Numbered from the stretch's first letter, positions 45,329 to 55,015 are shown. The stretch is 64,000 bases of DNA from JAXMAR01 sp046350295 (GCA_046350295.1 JAXMAR010000006.1:62001-126000); one strand, 5' to 3'. Translations and numbers: made by a program. Notes: generated from the sequence alone by a model not told the origin.

Positions 45329-46174
45329 ATGCTCGACAACGCTCCCATCCTCGTCCACCGCCACGGCCCCTTCACCATCGAGGGCTACTCGCGCGCCGCG
45401 GTGCAGACCTACTGGCGCGTCCCCGAACTCAAGATCGGCTTCGATCTCGGCGCCCATCCCTGGGAGTTCATGGGCACGCCGACGTGGTTCATCACCCACA
45501 CCCACCTCGACCACATCGCGGCCCTGCCGGTCTACGTCGCCCGCCGCCGCATGATGAAGATGGAGCCGCCCACCATCTACCTGCCCGAGGAGGCCGTCGA
45601 GGACGTGCGCCGCCTGCTTCAGGTGATGCAACGCCTCGACCGCGGCCGGCAGGCCTGCCGCCTCGAAGGCGTCCGTCCCGGCCAGGAGATCGAGCTATCG
45701 CGCGAGAACATCGTCACCGTCTTCCGCGCCACCCACACCATCCCCGCCGTCGGCTATGTCGTCTGGGACCGCCGCAAGAAGCTCAAGGAGGAGTATCTCG
45801 GCCTCCCCGGCGACAAGATCCGCGACCTGCGCCTCTCCGGCGTCGACGTGACGCGCGAGGTCCGGACCCCGCTCGTCGCCTACACCGGCGACACCAGCCC
45901 CGCCGGTCTCGATAGCTGCCCCGCCGCCTACGAAGCGAAGGTCCTCATCACCGAGATGAGCTTCATCCGCGCTAAGCACCGCCGCGAGAAGATCCACAAG
46001 TTCGGCCACATGCACCTCGACGACTTCATCGAGCGCGCCGACCGCTTCAAGAACGAAGTGATCGTCTGCGCCCACTTCAGCACGCGCTACTTGACCCCGG
46101 AGGTGGAACGCGTGCTGGAGCAGAAGCTGCCGGCGGAGCTGCGGGCGAAGATCAAGATCTGGCTGGATGAGTAA
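45329..46174 (+). CDS. MBL-fold metallohydrolase (RNase Z-like)
   Basis: 281 residues. The metallo-beta-lactamase motif is FITHTHLDHIAALPVYVARR (HxHxDH), followed by later metal ligands in RATHTIPAVGYVVWD, LVAYTGDTSPAG and ICAHFSTRY. The order and the short size resemble tRNase Z/ELAC-type or related cyclic-nucleotide phosphodiesterases, but the flexible exosite arm of RNase Z is not evident. Probable hydrolase of phosphodiesters; exact substrate unknown. Confidence 0.82.
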   Translation: MLDNAPILVHRHGPFTIEGYSRAAVQTYWRVPELKIGFDLGAHPWEFMGTPTWFITHTHLDHIAALPVYVARRRMMKMEPPTIYLPEEAVEDVRRLLQVMQRLDRGRQACRLEGVRPGQEIELSRENIVTVFRATHTIPAVGYVVWDRRKKLKEEYLGLPGDKIRDLRLSGVDVTREVRTPLVAYTGDTSPAGLDSCPAAYEAKVLITEMSFIRAKHRREKIHKFGHMHLDDFIERADRFKNEVIVCAHFSTRYLTPEVERVLEQKLPAELRAKIKIWLDE

Positions 46175-46189
46175 CGCGCCTGAGGCGAC

Positions 46190-46675
46190 ATGGCTCCCGT
46201 AACGCTTTATCCGAAGAAACTCTCAGCCGTATGGCTTCTGCTCGCCTGTTCGGCATTCGTCGCGGGCGGCATCTGGATGGCAGAAAAGAAAGGCTGGATT
46301 GGGTACGCGTGCGCCGGCTTTTTTTCCTTGGGAATACCTGTCGCGCTCGTTCAACTCTTGCCCGGAAGCGCGTACCTCCAGTTGGATGACAACGGTTTGA
46401 CCTATTGCAGCCTTTTCCGGAAGAAGTCAATCCCGTGGTCGCTGATTGACGAGTTTTTTGTTGTTACTCTCAAGCAGGCAGGTTTGAAGGTTCACACCAT
46501 GATCGGCTTCAACCACGTTCCTGGCTATCAAGGTAAGCGATTTGGAAGAGGCTTATCCAGGGCGGTCGCACATTGTGAGGGCGCCTTGCCGGACACCTAC
46601 GGCAAGAAGGCGGAAGAGCTTGTAGTCCTTCTGAACTCCTATCTCCGCGCGAGCAGAGCGAGGGAAGGCACGTAG
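46190..46675 (+). CDS. two-TM membrane protein, STM3941-like
   Basis: 161 residues. Two membrane helices (LSAVWLLLACSAFVAGGIWM and ACAGFFSLGIPVALVQLL) are followed by a PH-like cytoplasmic domain: LQLDDNGLTYCSLFRKKSIP, WSLIDEFFVV, and LPDTYGKKAEELVVLLNSYL. 'LPDTYG...eel..lLn..' at the end is typical of STM3941-family proteins. Function unknown. Starts 15 bases after the MBL gene, likely co-transcribed. Confidence 0.7.
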   Translation: MAPVTLYPKKLSAVWLLLACSAFVAGGIWMAEKKGWIGYACAGFFSLGIPVALVQLLPGSAYLQLDDNGLTYCSLFRKKSIPWSLIDEFFVVTLKQAGLKVHTMIGFNHVPGYQGKRFGRGLSRAVAHCEGALPDTYGKKAEELVVLLNSYLRASRAREGT

Positions 46676-46680
46676 TCCAC

Positions 46681-47079
46681 CTACGGAGCGACGTCAAACC
46701 CCTCTTGCCGGAAATCCGCATCCAGCGAAAGGGCCTTGGTGATCCCCAGACGCCGCATAAGCCCGAACGACGTGCAATCGGTGAAGCTATAGTCTTTGTC
46801 GGGGCGGTCGATGAGCAGGTTCCAGGCATCCTCCTCGTCCTGAAACGTCAGGCGCACCAGTTCCACCACCTTGGCATCGCGCAAGACAGTCCCAAGTTGA
46901 ACCGTCGCCTTGTGACCAAACCGCTTCTGGCAAAACGTTATCACCTCGTCGAAGACGAAGTTGGATGTGACAAACCGCTCCTTGGCTGCCCGGAACGCTC
47001 TCCGCACTCGCGTGTGGTCCGGATCTCGACGATTCGCGTAAGCCAGCCAGGCGCTCGTGTCGACGAAGATTTGCTTCAC
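46681..47079 (-). CDS. VapC-type PIN-domain toxin
   Basis: 132 residues from GTG 47079, which overlaps the antitoxin stop as GTGA. PIN motifs: KQIFVDTSAWLAYANRRDPD (first Asp), NFVFDEVITFC (Glu), YSFTDCTSFGLMRRLG (Asp) and SLDADFRQEGFDV (last Asp). VapC toxins are Mg-dependent RNases acting on tRNA or rRNA. Convergent with the STM3941-like gene, six bases apart. Confidence 0.9.
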   Translation of the reverse strand: MKQIFVDTSAWLAYANRRDPDHTRVRRAFRAAKERFVTSNFVFDEVITFCQKRFGHKATVQLGTVLRDAKVVELVRLTFQDEEDAWNLLIDRPDKDYSFTDCTSFGLMRRLGITKALSLDADFRQEGFDVAP

Positions 47080-47309
47080 GGCGCCTTTCCACCGTAGAGA
47101 ATGTCGTCGTGATCCGCGCCGCTGGAATCGGCGTCGCTCACGAAGCCCTCGATCTGGGCGAGACGGGCTCGCCCTGATTTTCGCTTGAGGTGTTTCGACA
47201 GGATTTCGCGCAGCAGATCGGAAAGGCTGCGGCCGCTCTGCTCCGATTGCGCTTTGAGCGCCTGGTATTGCCAGTCCTCGAGGCAAATCTGGGTTCGGTG
47301 CAGCATCAT
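47076..47309 (-). CDS. VapB-type RHH antitoxin
   Basis: 77 residues (ATG 47309 or 47306): HRTQICLEDWQYQALKAQSE, SGRSLSDLLREILSKHLKRK, then a toxin-binding tail. The RHH pattern 'tqi.l...q...L...a...g.s.s.lir..l' is clear. Directly upstream of and overlapping the PIN toxin, so the pair is a type II toxin-antitoxin module and the RHH part should autorepress it. Confidence 0.88.
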   Translation of the reverse strand: MMLHRTQICLEDWQYQALKAQSEQSGRSLSDLLREILSKHLKRKSGRARLAQIEGFVSDADSSGADHDDILYGGKAP

Positions 47310-47438
47310 TACATCTTACATCTCGCGCAACCTCCCGGTCCAGTCCCCTTGCAAGCGATGTATCGTGCGGAGGCAGTGCTTCTGGCGCCCTCACGCGATG
47401 CGTTTGGACGATGGCCAAGCGCCAGGGGCAGCGACACA

Positions 47439-47585
47439 TCACGCGATTCTCAGATCGCGGCACGTCTGCTCGTAGCTCGCCTCCAGGTCCAGCGGCAGTA
47501 CCAGCCGATCCGTGAGCCACAACGGCATGATCGGCAGGGGCCGGCCCAAGCGCAGGCTTTCGTTCCACGATTCCAGAACCTGCGC
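47439..47585 (-). pseudogene. C-terminal remnant of a DUF4058 gene
   Basis: The minus strand reads ESWNESLRLGRPLPIMPLWL then TDRLVLPLDLEASYEQTCRD and LRIA before the stop at 47439. This is the characteristic DUF4058 ending ('lr.GepLPtlPLwl...l.vpLdLe.sYeetc..lri'). Upstream sequence in all frames is not DUF4058-like, so only the tail survives. Confidence 0.6.
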
Positions 47586-47838
47586 CTTCTCACTGGGCCG
47601 CCAGCGACAGGAAACGGCACAGAGCGGCGATGGTCTGGCCCCCAAGGACCCGGCGCCATTCTATCCGCCACGCCGAGCGCGCCCCCAGCAAGGATCCGTT
47701 TCAGCCCAGCCTCTCCGTTTTTCCTCATTTCCCTCTGGTGCGAGTTTGGAGAATAGCCAACAATAGGCATGCCCGAGTTGCTGGCGGCCTCGCCCCATTG
47801 GTACCCGCCGCGCCTGAGCCGCGGCAGAAAGGACGCAC

Positions 47839-49500
47839 ATGCCCCCGTCACCAAGGATGGCGACGCGTCGAATCTGTCTCATCCAGCCCAAGATCCCTCC
47901 TTCCTACTGGGGGCAGGAGCACTTCCTCAAGATGACGCCCTACGCGGCGGTCTACCCGCCGCTCGGCCTGCTCACCCTCGCCGCGTCGACGCCCGCCGAT
48001 TGCGAAGTCACCATCTGCGACGAGAACGCCGGGCAAGCGATCGACTACGATACCGACGCCGACATCATCGGCATCACCGGCTACCTCTTCCAGCTCGCCC
48101 ACGTCTTCGCTATCGCCGAGCGGTTCCGAGCCCGCGGCAAGCTCGTCGTCATCGGCGGGCCGGCGGCGACGCTGGTCCCGGAGGAGTGCCGTCCGCACTG
48201 CGATGTTCTCTTCGAAGGCGAGGCCGAGTACACCTGGCCGCAGTTCCTCGCGGAGCACGCGCGCGGCGCCCATGCCGACAGCTACCGCCAGGAAGAGAAG
48301 ATCCATCTGCCTGACTCGCCGATGCCCCGCCTCGACCTCTTGAAGAAGCAGTATGGCCAGGGCATCGTGCAGACTTCGCGCGGCTGTCCCTTCACCTGCG
48401 AGTTCTGCGACATCATCGTGATGTACGGCCGGAAGATGCGTTACAAGACGATTCCGCGCGTGATCGAGGAGTTGGAGGCGTGGCAGGCGCGCGGCGTCGG
48501 CAAGGTCTTCTTCGCCGACGACAACTTCATCGGCAACCGCGCCTACGCCAAGGAACTCTTGCGCGCCGTCGGCGCCTGGAACGCCAAGCAGAAGAGCCCG
48601 CTCGGCTTCTTCACCCAGGCGAGCGTCGACATGGTGCGCGATGAAGAGCTGATGGGCCTGTTGCGCGACGCCAATTTCTTCGCCGTCTTCGTCGGCATCG
48701 AATCGCCGCGTAAGGCGAACCTGGCGGAAACGAAGAAGACGCAAAACGCGCGCGTGGACCTGGTGGCGGCGATCCACAAAATTCAGTCGTACAACCTTTT
48801 CGTCTGGGCGGGCATGATCGTCGGCTTCGATCACGACGACCCGTCCATCTTCGACGAGATGTATGACTTCCTCCAGGCGGCGCAGATCCCCTTCGTCTTC
48901 CTCAACGCCCTCGACGCCGTGCCGCGCACTCCTCTCTACCAGCGCATTAAGCGCGAAGGCCGCCTGCTCCACGCCTACAAGGACACGACGCGCGGCGTCG
49001 CGAACACCAGCGGCATGGGCGATACGAATTTCCACCCCCTCCTCATGACCCGCGGCGAGCTGAAGCGCGGGCTCGAGACGCTCTACCAGAGGCTGTATGC
49101 CCCGGAAGCGTTTGCCGCCCGCCTGCTCGGCAACCTGTCGCGCTTCAGCAAAGTCGGCTTCCGGCCCGAAGCGTTGCGCCATCAATACGTCACGGTCCTG
49201 TTCCGCCTGGCGCGCCACTACTGGACGAAGGGGTGGGCCGCGACCAGGTTCTTCCTGCGCGTGCTCGCGGGCGCCGTGCGCCGCGCTCCGCGTTTCACCG
49301 GTCCCATGGCCATTTTCCTGGGTATGTACGCCCACTTCTGCGAAGTTCACGGCTCGCGCCTTCCCTGGGACCCGTGGGCCCCTGCCGTCGCGGACGACGC
49401 TCCTGTGGCGGAACCGACGCCGAGCATAGAACTCGAAACGCGGGTCTTGATCGCTCCGGCCCCCGAAGGGGACGCGGTTTGCCTGTCCGAAGTCGCGTAA
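47839..49500 (+). CDS. B12-binding-domain radical SAM protein (DUF4070 type)
   Basis: 553 residues. The N-terminal cobalamin-binding Rossmann domain is YPPLGLLTLAAST...ICDENA, then ADIIGITGYLF and LVVIGGPAATL. Radical SAM cluster: TSRGCPFTCEFCDIIVMYGR (CxxxCxxC). It continues VFFADDNFIGNR, FVGIESPRKANLAETKK and MIVGFDHDDPSIFDEMYDF, then a DUF4070 C-terminus (RQRLYAPEAFAAR-like). The family includes hopanoid methylases HpnP/HpnR and other lipid-modifying enzymes; which reaction this one performs is not deducible here, as no hopanoid genes are nearby. Confidence 0.88.
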   Translation: MPPSPRMATRRICLIQPKIPPSYWGQEHFLKMTPYAAVYPPLGLLTLAASTPADCEVTICDENAGQAIDYDTDADIIGITGYLFQLAHVFAIAERFRARGKLVVIGGPAATLVPEECRPHCDVLFEGEAEYTWPQFLAEHARGAHADSYRQEEKIHLPDSPMPRLDLLKKQYGQGIVQTSRGCPFTCEFCDIIVMYGRKMRYKTIPRVIEELEAWQARGVGKVFFADDNFIGNRAYAKELLRAVGAWNAKQKSPLGFFTQASVDMVRDEELMGLLRDANFFAVFVGIESPRKANLAETKKTQNARVDLVAAIHKIQSYNLFVWAGMIVGFDHDDPSIFDEMYDFLQAAQIPFVFLNALDAVPRTPLYQRIKREGRLLHAYKDTTRGVANTSGMGDTNFHPLLMTRGELKRGLETLYQRLYAPEAFAARLLGNLSRFSKVGFRPEALRHQYVTVLFRLARHYWTKGWAATRFFLRVLAGAVRRAPRFTGPMAIFLGMYAHFCEVHGSRLPWDPWAPAVADDAPVAEPTPSIELETRVLIAPAPEGDAVCLSEVA

Positions 49501-49673
49501 TCTCCGTCTTTTTGCGGAAGCGAGGCTTGAGTCTCCTGTCGCTTCTTTTCTTGGACCCGGCCCCCGTTGTGACCTACCTTTCAATAGGCAAAACCGCTAA
49601 ATGCGGGCCAAAACGGCGTCAAGGTTTGGCGTCCCCGTTTTGACCAGCGCGAATCCCGTTCCCCAGGCCCCCG

Positions 49674-52313
49674 ATGTCCTGCGATAAACGCCCCGGCGCC
49701 GAGCCCATCCGCGGTTACCGCCTCATCGAGCCCCTTGGCCGCGGCGGCTATGGCGAAGTCTGGAAGTGCGAAGCCCCCGGCGGCATCCACAAGGCGATCA
49801 AGTTCGTCTACGGCAACCTCGGCAGCCTCGACGGCGCCTCGCGGCAGGCTGAGGATGAGCTGCATGCCGTCCAGCGCATCAAGTCCATCCGCCACCCGTT
49901 CCTTCTCTCGATGGACCGCGTCGAGTGCGTCTCGGGCGAGCTGGTCATCGTCACCGAGCTGGCCGACCACAACCTCCACGACCTCCTGCAGAAATACCGC
50001 CAGAACGGCCTGATCGGCGTTCCGCGTGCCGAGTTGCTCGATTACCTGCGCGAGGCGGCCGAGGTCCTCGACCTCCTGAATCTCAAATTCGACCTGCAGC
50101 ACCTCGACGTGAAGCCGCGCAACCTGTTCGTCGTCAGCGACCACGTGAAAGTCGCCGACTTCGGCCTGGTCAGCAGCCTCTCCGGAGCGTCGTCCCCTCA
50201 CCCCCAACCCCTCTCCCACAAGGGGAGAGGGGAGATCGGCCCGGGACAGCACAAGGTCCGACTCGGCGCCATCACGCCTCTCTATGCCGCTCCCGAATTG
50301 TTCCACGGGACGTTGAGCCGGCAAGCCGATCAGTACAGTCTTGCCATCGCTTTCCAGGAATTGCTGACCGGGGTACTTCCCTTTCAGGGCAAGAACCCGC
50401 GCCAGCTTCTGCTGCAACACACGCAGGAAGAGCCGGACCTTGACGCGGTCCCCGCCGAGGACCGCCCGATCCTGGCCCGCGCCCTCGCCAAGAACCCCGA
50501 CCATCGCTTTCTTTCCTGCATGGACCTGATCCGGGCGCTCCGGCACGAGGCCACGCCCCGGATCCAAGCCGAGCCCGCGGTTCCGCCGGGGGCCGCGGCG
50601 ACTTCGACCGCCGATACCGGCACGGGCGCCCTCGACCAGACGCCGGCGCCTCGGCCCAAGCGTGTCCCCACGCTCGCCCCGGATGTGCTCCCCGGCTATC
50701 ACTTCGTCGAAAGCCTCGGCGCCACGCCCCAGCAGGAGCTGTGGAAAATCGAGGCGCCCGACAAGTCGCAACGACTCTTGAAGCTCGTCTATGGTTTCCA
50801 TCTGCCGGACGAGGAAGCGCTCAAGGCCACGGTCGCGCGCTGGCGCTCCATCCAGCATCCGGGCATCGTCGCGCACGAGGTGGCGCAGATCGAGCCGGGC
50901 CGCCTCGCCCTCGTCGCCGATCTGCCGCGCGAGACGCTGCGCGATCGCTTCCAGGAGTGCGTCCACCAGAAGCTTCCCGGCATCCGCCGCGGCGAGCTGG
51001 TCGACTATGTCCGCGCCGCGGCCGAGGTTCTCGATTACCTCTACCAGCAGCACGGCGTGCAGCACCTGGTCCTCGGGCCACGGCAGATCCTGCTCGACAA
51101 CGGGTGGGTCCAGATCAACGATTTCGGCCTGGCCCAGATCGTCTGGCAGACCGGGGGGAACAACCTCGCCCACATCCAGTCGCGTTATGCGGCGCCCGAG
51201 CTTTTCACCCGGCAGATCAGCCCCGCCTGCGATCAGTACAGCCTCGCCGTCCTCTACGCCGAGATGCTGACCGGCGTCTATCCGTTCAAGGGCGCCCAGC
51301 CGGCGCAGCGCGGGGCGCCGAACCTCGAAGGGCTGACCGAGGAGGATCGCGCCGTCGTCCGCCGGGCGCTTTCGGCTGATCCGGCGCAGCGCTGGCCCTC
51401 GTGCCTCGACATGGTGATGGCGCTCGAGGGGACGCAGGCCGAGGAGGAAGAGGCGCTGCGCGCGAAGCCCGACCATTTCGCCCGGATGATTCAAAAGGCC
51501 AAGCCGTCGCAACAAGCCGTGAACGCGGGGAGCTCCAAAGTGGATCTACACCGAGTGGTCGCTCAGTTGATCTCCAGCCTCGGCGGGGAGGAAGCCGCAC
51601 GCGACCTGCAGGACGTGCCCGAGTTGTCGTCCGCGGGCGACCGGCTCACGTATTCCTTCCAGGTCGGTCTGCCCATCGGCTCCGCCCGCCGCAAGCTGCA
51701 AGCGTTCCCCGGCCAATGGCAGGGCAAGCTGACGCGCAACGACGAGCACGACCTCGCCTTCCAGATCGCCCTTCCGGCCAGCTTCTGGGACCAGATGTGG
51801 GGCCGGCAAGCGGGCGTCGACGTCGCCATCCATATCGAACGGGTCCATCCCCTGTCGCCGACGCCGCTCGAAGTCCGCCTCACCATCGACGCCTTCAAGA
51901 CCAACCCCAAGCGCAGCGCCCAGCTCATCGAGGACATCGGCCCCGGCGTCATCGACGCCCTCCGCACCGCCCTCATGGTGAACGCCGAGAAGCGCACCCA
52001 GGAGCGTTTCCTCTGGCCGCATCCGGTCACCGTCATCCCGCTCGACCCGGACGGCCGCCGCCAGGAGCCGATCGCCTGCCGCGGCAAGGACATCTCCCCC
52101 GGCGGCATGGGACTCTATTTCCCGCACGATGTGAACACCATCGACGTGCTGCTGGAGTTGCCCAACCTCGAGGACGGCGCCACCGTCGAAGTGCCCGGGG
52201 CGCTGGTCCGCGCCAAGTGCTGCGCCGACGGCTGGTACGATGTCGGCGTCCTCTTCCGCCTTCCCTGCCTCAGGCGCAGTCACGCCGAGATTCGCGTGCC
52301 CGTCCACGCCTGA
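49674..52313 (+). CDS. Ser/Thr kinase - pseudokinase - PilZ fusion protein
   Basis: 879 residues, no membrane helix. Kinase 1 (about 14-290): LGRGGYGEVW, Lys43, HLDVKPRN (Asp145, Arg replaced by Leu), DFG 162-164, APE 206-208. Residues 174-187 (SPHPQPLSHKGRGE) are encoded by a palindromic repeat inserted in frame between DFG and APE. Domain 2 (about 344-590) is kinase-like but has HLVLGPRQ in place of HRDxKxxN, so it lacks the catalytic Asp: a pseudokinase. The C-terminus has a PilZ pattern, RTQER (774-778) and DISPGGMG (806-813), which binds cyclic-di-GMP in proven members. Suggests a phosphorylation switch tuned by c-di-GMP. Confidence 0.88.
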   Translation: MSCDKRPGAEPIRGYRLIEPLGRGGYGEVWKCEAPGGIHKAIKFVYGNLGSLDGASRQAEDELHAVQRIKSIRHPFLLSMDRVECVSGELVIVTELADHNLHDLLQKYRQNGLIGVPRAELLDYLREAAEVLDLLNLKFDLQHLDVKPRNLFVVSDHVKVADFGLVSSLSGASSPHPQPLSHKGRGEIGPGQHKVRLGAITPLYAAPELFHGTLSRQADQYSLAIAFQELLTGVLPFQGKNPRQLLLQHTQEEPDLDAVPAEDRPILARALAKNPDHRFLSCMDLIRALRHEATPRIQAEPAVPPGAAATSTADTGTGALDQTPAPRPKRVPTLAPDVLPGYHFVESLGATPQQELWKIEAPDKSQRLLKLVYGFHLPDEEALKATVARWRSIQHPGIVAHEVAQIEPGRLALVADLPRETLRDRFQECVHQKLPGIRRGELVDYVRAAAEVLDYLYQQHGVQHLVLGPRQILLDNGWVQINDFGLAQIVWQTGGNNLAHIQSRYAAPELFTRQISPACDQYSLAVLYAEMLTGVYPFKGAQPAQRGAPNLEGLTEEDRAVVRRALSADPAQRWPSCLDMVMALEGTQAEEEEALRAKPDHFARMIQKAKPSQQAVNAGSSKVDLHRVVAQLISSLGGEEAARDLQDVPELSSAGDRLTYSFQVGLPIGSARRKLQAFPGQWQGKLTRNDEHDLAFQIALPASFWDQMWGRQAGVDVAIHIERVHPLSPTPLEVRLTIDAFKTNPKRSAQLIEDIGPGVIDALRTALMVNAEKRTQERFLWPHPVTVIPLDPDGRRQEPIACRGKDISPGGMGLYFPHDVNTIDVLLELPNLEDGATVEVPGALVRAKCCADGWYDVGVLFRLPCLRRSHAEIRVPVHA
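50193..50234. repeat. palindromic repeat inserted in frame in the kinase gene
   Basis: CCCCTCTCCC (50208-50217), loop ACAA, GGGGAGAGGG (50222-50231), preceded by CCTCACCCCCAA. It encodes SPHPQPLSHKGRGE. The same palindrome style occurs at 11185-11206. Repeats encoding 'PHPQPLS.KGRGE' occur in many unrelated bacterial proteins, which marks this as a mobile palindrome and not ancestral kinase sequence. Confidence 0.85.
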
Positions 52314-52434
52314 GCCCGAAAAAAAAACTGGCCCTTCATCGCCACCCCGCCCCCCGCTTGCGGTTTTCACGCACCGCGCCCCGCGCCCACGCTCCCTCTT
52401 GAGCCAGAGGCGACCCCCGGCTAATATCGCGTGC

Positions 52435-54942
52435 ATGACCGCAATCCTCCTCCTGCTCGCCTTTGCCACGGCCTGGCCGGACGGTCCCTCGCGCCTCGAC
52501 CAGGCCCGCGCCATCCTCCGCGCCAGCAAAGCAAGGGACAATACGCGTGACGGCAAGAAGGTCATCCGCATTCTGACCGCCGACCGGCGCGACGAGGATT
52601 TGTCCCGCGACGAGTTGATCGCCCTCGCCACCGCCTGCAACTGGGCGGATCAAAGAGAACGGCAACTCCGAGCCGCCGACCTGATCCTGCGGAAAGACGC
52701 CGGCGACGAGGAAGCCCGCGATTGGAAGGCGAACGCCCTGTACAACCTGGCCTACGGCACGACGACCGCGGAGCCACGCCGCAAGGAGGAAATGGCCTTC
52801 TACGACGACTGCGCCCGCGCCGGTCCCGCCAAGGATTACTGGCTCCTGCGCAAGGCGGTCGCCCTGTGCCAGGGATCGGTCCAGCCACGCATCGGTCCGC
52901 GCGGCATGGTTGAACGCGACGCCATCATCGACAAGGACTCCTATACCAAGCGCCACGCCGATATCGTCGTCTACGGCGGCTCCGCCTCCGGCGTCATCGC
53001 CTCCGTCGCCGCCGCCCGCGAAGGCAAGTCCGTCCTCCTCCTCGAGCCCGGCAAACACCTCGGCGGCATGGTCTCCGGCGGCCTCGGCGCCACCGACGTC
53101 GGCAACCGCCACGCCATCGGCGGCTACTCCCTCGAGTTCTTCCAGCGCGTGAAGAAGCACTACGAGAAGAAATATGGTCCCGCCTCCCAGCAGGTGAGGG
53201 ATTGCGCCGACGGCTTCCGCTTCGAGCCGCACGTCGCCTCGCTCGTCTTTGATGAAATGCTGAAGGAGATGAAGGTCGAAGTCCAGTTCGAGCGCCGCCT
53301 CAAGGGTATCCACTTCGAGGCGGCGACCATCCGCTACATCATCGCCGGACCCGACAAGGCCCCCGGCGCCAAGACGGCGCCGCCGGACGACGAATACTTC
53401 GCCAAGGTCTACGTCGACGCCAGCTACGAAGGCGATCTGATGGCGCTGGCGCGCGTCCGCTACGCCGTCGGCCGCGAAGGGAAAGACGTTTACGGCGAAT
53501 CGATTGCGGGCGTACAGGAGCACTCGCCGGCGCATCAATGGCCGGTCAAGCTCTCCCCTTTTCTCGACGCCAAAAAACTCCTCCCGCTCATCCAGCCCGA
53601 ACCGGCCGGATCTCCGGGGGCGGGCGATCGCAAAGTCCAGGCGTACAACTTCCGCCTCTGTCTCACACAGGACCCGAAGCTGCGCCTCCCCTGGCCCAAG
53701 CCTAAGAGCTACGACCCGGCCCGCTTCGAGCTGGTCGCCCGCTATCTAAAGAGGAAGGCCGACGTGAAATTCGGCCAGCTCTGCAATCCGGTGAAAGTGC
53801 CGAACGGCAAGACCGACACCAACAACAACGGCCCCATCTCCACCGACCACATCGGGGCCAACTGGGACTACCCCGAGGCGCCGCACGCGGTTCGCCGCAA
53901 GATCTGGGACGACCACGTCGACTACACCAAGGGCCTCTTCTACTTCCTGGCCACCGACAAGCGCGTTCCGAAGAAGCTGCAAGATGAGGTCAACTCCTGG
54001 GGCCACTCGAAAGGCGAGTTCGAGGACACAGACAACTGGCCGCACCAGCTCTACGTCCGCGAAGCGCGGCGCATGCTCGGCGCCTATGTCATGACCCAGG
54101 CCGACATCATGGACAAGCGGACCAAGGACGACTCCGTCGGCCTCGGCTCCTACAACACGGACTCGCACCATGTCCAGCGCGTCGTCGGCCCCGACGACGC
54201 CGTTCTCAACGAAGGGGACTTCCAGGTCGGCGTGAAGCCTTACGCGATTCCGTATCGCAGCCTGACCCCCAAAGAGGAGGAGTGCAAGAACCTGCTCGTT
54301 CCCCTCTGCATGTCGGCGTCGCACGTCGCCTACGGCACCGTCCGCATGGAGCCGGTCTACATGATCCTCGGGCAGGCCAGCGGCGTGGCGGCGAGCCAGG
54401 CCGTCGATGCGAAGACGGCGGTGCAGAAGATCGACGTCGACAAGCTGCGGACGAAGCTCAAGGAGCAGAAGGCGGTCCTTTCTCCCGATGAGATTCCGAT
54501 CTCGAAAAAGGCGACCGGCATCGATCCGAAGAAGCTGGGCGGGATCGTCGTGGATGACACGCAGGCGACCAGGACGGGCGCGTGGACGCATTCCACTTCA
54601 ACACCCGGCTTCGTCGGCGAAGGCTATCTGCACGACAACAACAAAGGGCAGGGGAAGAAGAAGGTGCGCTTCACGCCGAAGATCCAGGTCAAGGGGATGT
54701 ACGAGGTCCGGATCCTCTATCCGGCGTTCGCGAACCGGGCGAGCAACGCGCTGGTGGTCATTCATCACGCGGGCGGCGGCGGGATGATCCGCGTGAACCA
54801 GAAGACAATGCCAAAGGGGGGCTTTTCGCTCGGGGTGATGCCGTTCGACGTCGGCGAGGAGGGGTGGGTGGAGATTCGCAACGACGGCGCGGATGGTTTC
54901 GTGGTCGCTGACGCCGTCCAATGGATCGCGACGACCAAATGA
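52435..54942 (+). CDS. exported FAD-dependent oxidoreductase with golvesin-like C-terminal domain
   Basis: 835 residues from ATG 52435, chosen because it opens a signal peptide (MTAILLLLAFATAWPDGPS). A helical region (about 20-165) precedes the FAD Rossmann motif ADIVVYGGSASGVIASVAAA then EPGKHLGGMVSGGLG (FAD_oxidored type). YVDASYEGDLMALARV and HVAYGTVRMEPVYMILGQAS are further flavin-binding blocks. The last 130 residues (GIVVDDTQATRTGAWTHS..., GKKKVRFTPKIQVKGMYEVR) form a golvesin/xanthan-lyase-like beta sandwich. Such proteins are often labelled xanthan lyase; carbohydrate oxidation is a guess. Confidence 0.85.
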   Translation: MTAILLLLAFATAWPDGPSRLDQARAILRASKARDNTRDGKKVIRILTADRRDEDLSRDELIALATACNWADQRERQLRAADLILRKDAGDEEARDWKANALYNLAYGTTTAEPRRKEEMAFYDDCARAGPAKDYWLLRKAVALCQGSVQPRIGPRGMVERDAIIDKDSYTKRHADIVVYGGSASGVIASVAAAREGKSVLLLEPGKHLGGMVSGGLGATDVGNRHAIGGYSLEFFQRVKKHYEKKYGPASQQVRDCADGFRFEPHVASLVFDEMLKEMKVEVQFERRLKGIHFEAATIRYIIAGPDKAPGAKTAPPDDEYFAKVYVDASYEGDLMALARVRYAVGREGKDVYGESIAGVQEHSPAHQWPVKLSPFLDAKKLLPLIQPEPAGSPGAGDRKVQAYNFRLCLTQDPKLRLPWPKPKSYDPARFELVARYLKRKADVKFGQLCNPVKVPNGKTDTNNNGPISTDHIGANWDYPEAPHAVRRKIWDDHVDYTKGLFYFLATDKRVPKKLQDEVNSWGHSKGEFEDTDNWPHQLYVREARRMLGAYVMTQADIMDKRTKDDSVGLGSYNTDSHHVQRVVGPDDAVLNEGDFQVGVKPYAIPYRSLTPKEEECKNLLVPLCMSASHVAYGTVRMEPVYMILGQASGVAASQAVDAKTAVQKIDVDKLRTKLKEQKAVLSPDEIPISKKATGIDPKKLGGIVVDDTQATRTGAWTHSTSTPGFVGEGYLHDNNKGQGKKKVRFTPKIQVKGMYEVRILYPAFANRASNALVVIHHAGGGGMIRVNQKTMPKGGFSLGVMPFDVGEEGWVEIRNDGADGFVVADAVQWIATTK

Positions 54943-55015
54943 GAAGAGGCCCAAAGTCGCCCGGCCCCTCAATGGTCTTCTGCTGTAGAATCAGATTACC
55001 TGGGGAGACACCGTC

